A stretch of 9,813 nt of DNA from Draconibacterium sp. (lineage in GTDB: Bacteria; Bacteroidota; Bacteroidia; Bacteroidales; Prolixibacteraceae), in NCBI GenBank assembly GCA_027011835.1, contig JALUZN010000195.1, positions 1 through 9,813 of the forward strand, read 5' to 3'. Under the pieces are notes generated by a model. It ran no database searches. It saw nothing but the letters and a program-made list of their open reading frames with translations, and was not told where the DNA came from. A program made the position numbers and the translations under genes. Below are positions 5,706 through 9,813 of the stretch, piece by piece; within the stretch, counting starts at the first letter, position 1, and every line of letters starts with the position of its first letter.

Positions 5706-6485
5706 CTATTCTGAAATGCTTTTTATAAATCGAATGGAACACTCGTTAAAAATGTCGGGTTGGTCAATATTACAAACGTGCCCACTGTTCCTTATAATTT
5801 CGAGTTTCGAGTTAATATGCTCTTTTACCAAAGTTGTTACCATAGGTAAAAACATATGGTCGCGCTCGCCCATTATATAAAGAACTGGCGCCGAGGCTTC
5901 TTTTTTCAAAAATCCCTGAACATTTTCTTTTATTTCACTCGACATTCTCAGCCACTTTTGAAACTCATTTTCGCCCAACCGCACTGCCTCGCGAATAAAC
6001 AGTTTTCTCGACTGTGCATGCTTTTTCGAGGGTATTAATATCCATGCATTTATTTTGTAAATCCACATATACGGAAGAATGGAACTCAGTAGCCGGCCAA
6101 TTGAAATTAAAACATTCATTTTAATATTGAACTGCATAATTGCGCCACCCAGAATTATCGATTCGGCCCGTCCCGGAGCGAGTTTGTCTATTGCTCTTAT
6201 TATAATACTTCCCAACGATATTCCCACAAAATGTGCCCGGTTAATATCGAGGTAGTCCATTGTTTTTATTACATCCAAAGCAATCTCATCGAATTTATAT
6301 ATCTCTTCTTTCGAGTACTCTTTTTTCGATTTGCCATGGCCGCGTAAATCAACCAGCAGCACATTAAAGTGCTTTTTAAACTCGCGAAGTTGTCTAAACC
6401 ACACGACATTGCTGCCGCCCGCACCATGAATAAAAACTACCCACGTTTCCGAACTTTTATGTATGAATGTTTTATGATAAAGCAT
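5706..6485 (-). CDS. Alpha/beta-fold hydrolase
   Basis: The 259-residue protein has the complete alpha/beta hydrolase layout. HGAGG (20-24) is the oxyanion-hole loop after the strand WVVFIH, LLVDLRGHGKS (43-53) is the usual second landmark, and GISLGS (88-93) is the nucleophile elbow with Ser90. The acid is probably Asp209 in MGERDHMF and the base is His236 in NSGHVCNIDQP. Residues about 118-200 form the variable lid and set the substrate, so esterase, lactonase, C-C hydrolase or haloperoxidase-like activity cannot be told apart. There is no signal peptide, so it should be cytoplasmic. The ATG at 6485 is the only plausible start, since an in-frame TAA lies upstream with no start codon between, and the oxyanion loop comes just 20 residues in. 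It has its own promoter and no operon partner. Confidence 0.9.
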   Translation of the reverse strand: MLYHKTFIHKSSETWVVFIHGAGGSNVVWFRQLREFKKHFNVLLVDLRGHGKSKKEYSKEEIYKFDEIALDVIKTMDYLDINRAHFVGISLGSIIIRAIDKLAPGRAESIILGGAIMQFNIKMNVLISIGRLLSSILPYMWIYKINAWILIPSKKHAQSRKLFIREAVRLGENEFQKWLRMSSEIKENVQGFLKKEASAPVLYIMGERDHMFLPMVTTLVKEHINSKLEIIRNSGHVCNIDQPDIFNECSIRFIKSISE

Positions 6486-6490
6486 TGACT

Positions 6491-6521
6491 CAAAAGTAAA
6501 ACTATTTTAAGAACCTGCAAA
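6491..6521 (-). promoter_or_regulatory. Consensus promoter of the hydrolase gene
   Basis: On the minus strand TTTG (6521-6518) and TACTTTTG (6498-6491) are exactly 19 bases apart, a full match to TTTG-N19-TAnnTTTG. Only five bases separate the -7 box from the ATG at 6485, so transcription should begin at or within a few bases of the start codon. This predicts a leaderless mRNA. Confidence 0.82.
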
Positions 6522-6656
6522 TGAGTTGTAATGATAACTTCTTTAATACTTGAAACATTCATGATAAAAGATTTCACACACAGAAGTATGAGTAAGTTGA
6601 AACTTGTCAAATGTCTTGTGCCTCTCGAAGGCTCTGAAGGAATAACAATCTATTAT

Positions 6657-6699
6657 AAAAAAAAAGAACCAAAGCCATAAAAACAGTAGCTTTGGTTCT
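6657..6699 (-). terminator. Rho-independent terminator of clpB
   Basis: AGAACCAAAGC (6665-6675) and GCTTTGGTTCT (6689-6699) pair perfectly over 11 bases around a 13-base loop. In the minus direction they are followed by a run of nine T (6665-6657, the first within the stem). The hairpin begins about 20 bases after the clpB stop codon. Confidence 0.9.
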
Positions 6700-6719
6700 A
6701 AATTAACATCAATCACTCC

Positions 6720-9311
6720 TTATTCATTTCTGAACACAAGATTGTTGTCTTTAACATCAATTGTAATCGGGATATCTTTTTGTACCTCTCCCGATAAAAT
6801 CTTCCGCGACAGTTCATTCAGCAGATATTTTTGCAACACGCGTTTTACTGGTCGTGCTCCAAAATGCGGGTCGTAACCCAATTCGGCCAGCCGGTCGACT
6901 GCATTATCAGTAATCTCAATTTTCATATCGTTTCCCGATAAACGTTTTACCACTTTTTCGAACTGAAGTTTAACCACTTCTTTAATATCTTTTTTCGAAA
7001 GCGGTGTAAATACAATTGTATCGTCGATACGGTTTAAAAACTCGGGACGAATTGTTTTACGCAACATTTCGAGCAACTGATTTCGCGTTTTTTCCATTAT
7101 GGCATCCTGATTCTCGGGAGTTAATCCGTCCATATTCTGCTGAATAATTTCGGCCCCCAAATTCGATGTCATTATAATAATGGTATTTTTAAAATTAATT
7201 GTCCGTCCTTTATTATCGGTCAATCGTCCATCGTCGAGAACTTGCAAGAAAACGTTAAACACGTCGGGATGCGCCTTTTCAATCTCGTCGAAAAGAACCA
7301 CCGAATAAGGTTTGTGCCGCACAGCCTCGGTCAGTTGTCCGCCCTCGTCGTATCCAACATATCCTGGAGGGCTACCAATTAACCGGGTTACCGAGAATTT
7401 CTCCTGGTATTCCGACATGTCGATTCTGGTAATCATATTCTCGTCGTTAAACAGGTACTCGGCCAGTGCTTTTGCCAGCTCGGTTTTACCAACACCGGTT
7501 GAGCCTAAAAATATAAACGAACCAATGGGCCGGTTCTCGTCTTGCAGTCCGGCACGGCTTCGGCGAACAGCATCCGAAATGGCAACAATAGCCTCTTCCT
7601 GTCCAATAACTCTTTTATGTAGTTCCTCCTCCATATGGAGCAGTTTTTCCCGTTCGCTTTGCAACATTTTAGCAACCGGAATTCCAGTCCAGCGGGCAAC
7701 AACTTCGGCAATATCTTCAACGTCAACCTCCTCTTTTATTAAACTGTCGCCCTCTTTTAACTTATCGAATTCGGCCTGCAATTCAGCAATCTCTTTTTCG
7801 GCCTCTTTTACCCGTCCGTATCTGAGTTCGGCCACACGTTCGTAATTTCCACTACGTTCGGCCTCTTCGGCTTCCAGTTTAAACTCTTCTATTTCCTCTT
7901 TTTTCCGTTGAATTGATTCAACTACCGATTTTTCCATTTGCCAGCGGGCACGCAAAGCCGATTGTTCCTCTTTCAATTCCGAAATCTCTTTGTGCAACTG
8001 GTCAAGTTTCTTTGTGTCTTTTTCGCGCTTAATTGCTTCACGTTCAATCTCCAACTGTTTTACACGGCGTTCAATCTCGTCGAGTTCTTCCGGAACCGAA
8101 TCGATTTCCAACCGGAGCTTAGCAGCAGCCTCATCCATTAAATCAATGGCTTTATCGGGTAAAAAGCGGTCGGAAATGTAACGTTGCGAAAGTTCTACCG
8201 AAGCAATAATTGCATCGTCTTTAATACGAACCTTATGGTGATTCTCGTACCGTTCTTTAATACCCCTTAAAATTGAGATAGCACTTAATGTGTCGGGCTC
8301 GCTTACATGTACCACCTGAAAGCGGCGTTCAAGTGCCTTATCTTTCTCGAAATATTTCTGATATTCGCTAAGCGTTGTTGCACCAATTGCCTGTAACTCA
8401 CCACGTGCCAGCTCGGGTTTTAAAATATTAGCGGCATCCATTGCACCGTCGCCTTTTCCGGCTCCAACCAATGTGTGTATCTCGTCGATAAATAAGATTA
8501 CCTCACCATTCGACTGTATTACCTCGTTTACAACAGCTTTTAACCGCTCTTCGAATTCGCCTTTGTATTTAGCACCTGCAACCAAAGCACCCATATCGAG
8601 CGAATACACCTGTTTCGATTTCAGGTTTTCAGGAACATCGCCACGAACAATGCGGTGCGCCAATCCTTCGGCAATGGCAGTTTTCCCTGTACCCGGTTCT
8701 CCCAAAAGTATCGGGTTGTTTTTGGTACGGCGCGAGAGAATTTGCAAAATACGCCGAATCTCTTCGTCGCGGCCAATTACCGGGTCGAGTTTTCCAGAGC
8801 GCGCTCTTTCATTCAAGTTCAGAGCAAACCGGTTTAACGAATTAAATTTATCCTCGGCAGTCTGGCTGTCAACTTTCGATCCTTTTCGTAACTCCTCAAT
8901 TGCTTTTTTAAGCTCATCTTTCGACACGCCTGCATCTTTAAGCATCTGGCTAACAAAATCTTTACCATCTAACATGGCCAATAAAATATGTTCAACCGAA
9001 ACAAATTGGTCGCCCATTTCCTGCGATATACCAATCGATTTCTGCAACACTCTATTGGCTGCCGAGGAGAGATACTGCTCTCCACCGGTTACTTTTGGTA
9101 ACGATTCTATTTGGCTGTCTAATGTTTGAGAAAGCACAACCGGATTTACTCCCAGCTTTTTAAATAAAAAGCCAGTTATATTTTCGGCTGAAAAAAGTAC
9201 ACCTTTTAAAATGTGTGCAGTCTCAACACTTTGATGATTTTTTGCCTCTGCAATTTGAAACCCTTTTTGAATGGCTTCTTGCGATTTTATTGTAAAATTA
9301 TTCAAATTCAT
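6720..9311 (-). CDS. clpB: ATP-dependent protein disaggregase ClpB
   Basis: The 863-residue protein is a full-length Hsp100 disaggregase, which forms hexamers in the cytoplasm and threads aggregated proteins through its pore together with DnaK/DnaJ/GrpE. The N-terminal Clp repeat domain covers about 1-145. The first AAA+ module has Walker A GEPGTGKT (204-211), pore loop KYKG (249-251 region), Walker B VILFIDE (271-277) and arginine fingers Arg329-Arg330. The coiled-coil middle domain spans about 405-525, rich in Glu, Lys and Arg, and separates ClpB from the ClpA/ClpC types. The second AAA+ module has Walker A GSTGVGKT (603-610), pore loop GYVGYDEGG (650-658), Walker B VVLFDE (671-676), arginine finger Arg761 in FLNRID, and sensor-2 GAR (818-820). 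No catalytic residue is missing. No ClpP-docking loop is apparent, consistent with a non-proteolytic chaperone. The gene stands alone between its own promoter and a strong terminator; no CIRCE-type heat-shock operator is seen. Confidence 0.98.
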   Translation of the reverse strand: MNLNNFTIKSQEAIQKGFQIAEAKNHQSVETAHILKGVLFSAENITGFLFKKLGVNPVVLSQTLDSQIESLPKVTGGEQYLSSAANRVLQKSIGISQEMGDQFVSVEHILLAMLDGKDFVSQMLKDAGVSKDELKKAIEELRKGSKVDSQTAEDKFNSLNRFALNLNERARSGKLDPVIGRDEEIRRILQILSRRTKNNPILLGEPGTGKTAIAEGLAHRIVRGDVPENLKSKQVYSLDMGALVAGAKYKGEFEERLKAVVNEVIQSNGEVILFIDEIHTLVGAGKGDGAMDAANILKPELARGELQAIGATTLSEYQKYFEKDKALERRFQVVHVSEPDTLSAISILRGIKERYENHHKVRIKDDAIIASVELSQRYISDRFLPDKAIDLMDEAAAKLRLEIDSVPEELDEIERRVKQLEIEREAIKREKDTKKLDQLHKEISELKEEQSALRARWQMEKSVVESIQRKKEEIEEFKLEAEEAERSGNYERVAELRYGRVKEAEKEIAELQAEFDKLKEGDSLIKEEVDVEDIAEVVARWTGIPVAKMLQSEREKLLHMEEELHKRVIGQEEAIVAISDAVRRSRAGLQDENRPIGSFIFLGSTGVGKTELAKALAEYLFNDENMITRIDMSEYQEKFSVTRLIGSPPGYVGYDEGGQLTEAVRHKPYSVVLFDEIEKAHPDVFNVFLQVLDDGRLTDNKGRTINFKNTIIIMTSNLGAEIIQQNMDGLTPENQDAIMEKTRNQLLEMLRKTIRPEFLNRIDDTIVFTPLSKKDIKEVVKLQFEKVVKRLSGNDMKIEITDNAVDRLAELGYDPHFGARPVKRVLQKYLLNELSRKILSGEVQKDIPITIDVKDNNLVFRNE

Positions 9312-9314
9312 ATC

Positions 9315-9359
9315 GTTCTATTTTTAAAAGTTATGCACAACGTAAGTCAAAAATAGAAC
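9315..9359. promoter_or_regulatory. 11-bp inverted repeat spanning the clpB promoter and leader
   Basis: GTTCTATTTTT (9315-9325) is matched perfectly by AAAAATAGAAC (9349-9359), with 23 bases between. The right arm contains most of the -7 element; the left arm ends four bases before the clpB start codon. Only the left arm should be in the transcript, so the symmetry would act at DNA level, for instance as a split operator. A weaker dyad, GTTATGCACAAC (9330-9341, two mismatched positions), lies between the arms. Confidence 0.5.
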
Positions 9360-9379
9360 CATAACTGATTGACAGACAA
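9348..9379 (-). promoter_or_regulatory. Probable promoter of clpB
   Basis: The minus strand reads TATTTTTG (9355-9348), an exact TAnnTTTG match, with TTG at 9379-9377 some 21 bases upstream, slightly longer than the usual 19. Transcription would start near 9342, giving a leader of about 30 bases before the ATG at 9311. Confidence 0.6.
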
Positions 9380-9474
9380 TATGTCACGCGATAAGCAAGG
9401 GTTTCGGAAACAATTTCAGGAAAACGGGAAAAGATATGAATTTATGACAGGAATAAATTTCGATTTAGAACAAA

Positions 9475-9506
9475 AAAAACAAGGATGCGCAAACATCCTT
9501 GTTTTT
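9475..9506. terminator. Bidirectional stem-loop terminator
   Basis: AAAAACAAGGATG (9475-9487) and CATCCTTGTTTTT (9494-9506) pair perfectly over 13 bases around the six-base loop CGCAAA. A T-run follows on the plus strand (9502-9506) and on the minus strand (9479-9472), so it can stop transcription both ways. No gene in the window ends just before it, so its client is a gene or small RNA not recognised here, or it insulates clpB from transcription entering from the right. Confidence 0.75.
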
Positions 9507-9766
9507 AACCTAACCAAATCTATCTTATTCTCTATGAAAAAAACACTTAAACTATCTCTTTTATTCAGTGACAAAAATAGCGAAGAAAAGAGTTAACGCG
9601 TATAAGCCAAAGTTAAAGAATGTTAAGAGTTCATTTTCAGTTAAATATATACTCAATACTCCCATAAAAAAAAAGCTTTTTTATATATTTGTCGACTGAA
9701 AAAAAGAAAGTGGGAATATAAAAAGTAAAAGAGATTTATTGTCTAAAAAACAGAGCACTAAAAGGT

Positions 9767-9796
9767 TTTGTTTCTGAAAAAATAGAGTTACTTTAG
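9767..9796 (+). promoter_or_regulatory. Possible promoter for a gene beyond the right edge
   Basis: TTTG at 9767-9770 is followed after 18 bases by TACTTTAG (9789-9796), one mismatch from TAnnTTTG. Orientation and position would suit a plus-strand gene starting beyond the window. The match is imperfect and the region is A/T-rich. Confidence 0.35.
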
Positions 9797-9813
9797 CAGC
9801 CCGAATTTTAAGC

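Larger units (their letters stand above)
9312..9813. other. Gene-free right end of the window
   Basis: Beyond the clpB promoter this 500-base stretch has no convincing gene on either strand. A 75-codon plus-strand frame (9369-9596) crosses the strong stem-loop at 9475-9506 and has no family features, so I do not call it. Its last 20 codons (from ATG at 9534, MKKTLKLSLLF) resemble the start of an exported protein but close at 9596. An AAAAAAGCTTTTTT palindrome lies at 9669-9682. TAnnTTTG matches occur at 9684-9691 (plus) and 9579-9572 (minus) without a good upstream element. Confidence 0.6.

Noticed and set aside
7312..7845. 177-codon open frame antisense to the clpB middle and second AAA+ region
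   Set aside because: A Ser-rich shadow of clpB codons, with no promoter and no recognisable domain.
8473..9129. 218-codon open frame antisense to clpB
   Set aside because: It lies wholly inside the intact clpB gene on the other strand, has Ser/Arg/Phe-rich composition typical of a reverse-strand shadow, and has no family features.
9315..9359. CIRCE heat-shock operator at clpB
   Set aside because: The arms do not resemble TTAGCACTC/GAGTGCTAA and the spacing is 23 rather than 9 bases.
9369..9596. 75-codon plus-strand frame at the right end
   Set aside because: It is crossed by a 13-bp perfect terminator hairpin, has no preceding promoter match and resembles no family; only its last 20 codons are discussed as a finding.

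Overview
The window is most likely a chromosomal segment from a member of the Bacteroidota. Almost every gene start is preceded by the phylum-specific promoter signature TAnnTTTG, often with a TTTG or GTTG element 19 bases upstream. Leaders lack Shine-Dalgarno sequences, and the proteins (GntR-type regulator with a sugar-binding-like sensor, variant galactokinase, ClpB) look like those of marine or anaerobic Bacteroidales/Marinilabiliales. The order-level placement is an inference.

Layout, left to right. Positions 1-1793 (minus strand, running off the left edge) encode a restriction-modification protein that fuses a PD-(D/E)XK nuclease-like domain to an N6-adenine methyltransferase. This is the clearest accessory element, and by eye it is more A/T-rich than the genes to its right. 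Positions 1794-2244 are an intergenic region with a promoter for each flanking gene, an 18-bp perfect palindrome and a second inverted repeat. Next comes a short single-stranded DNA-binding protein gene (2245-2589) closed by a strong terminator.

Positions 2719-5288 form a compact sugar-kinase module: a GntR-family regulator with a LacI-like sensor domain, followed by a galactokinase-family gene. Each has its own promoter, and both promoters carry the same 16-bp operator-like sequence in opposite orientations. The simplest reading is an autoregulated local regulator that controls the kinase according to a sugar ligand. No other galactose-pathway gene is visible.

Positions 5290-5705 contain no gene but hold an inverted pair of REP-like repeats. 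An alpha/beta hydrolase (5706-6485, minus) follows, whose consensus promoter lies so close to its start codon that the mRNA should be leaderless. After a terminator comes the large disaggregase gene clpB (6720-9311, minus), with an inverted repeat overlapping its promoter and leader. The last 500 bases hold a strong bidirectional stem-loop and weak promoter-like sequences but no convincing gene.

Most of the window is ordinary core genome. The parts most worth following up are the shared operator of the regulator/kinase pair, the fused restriction-modification protein at the left edge, and several uncatalogued inverted repeats at promoters.
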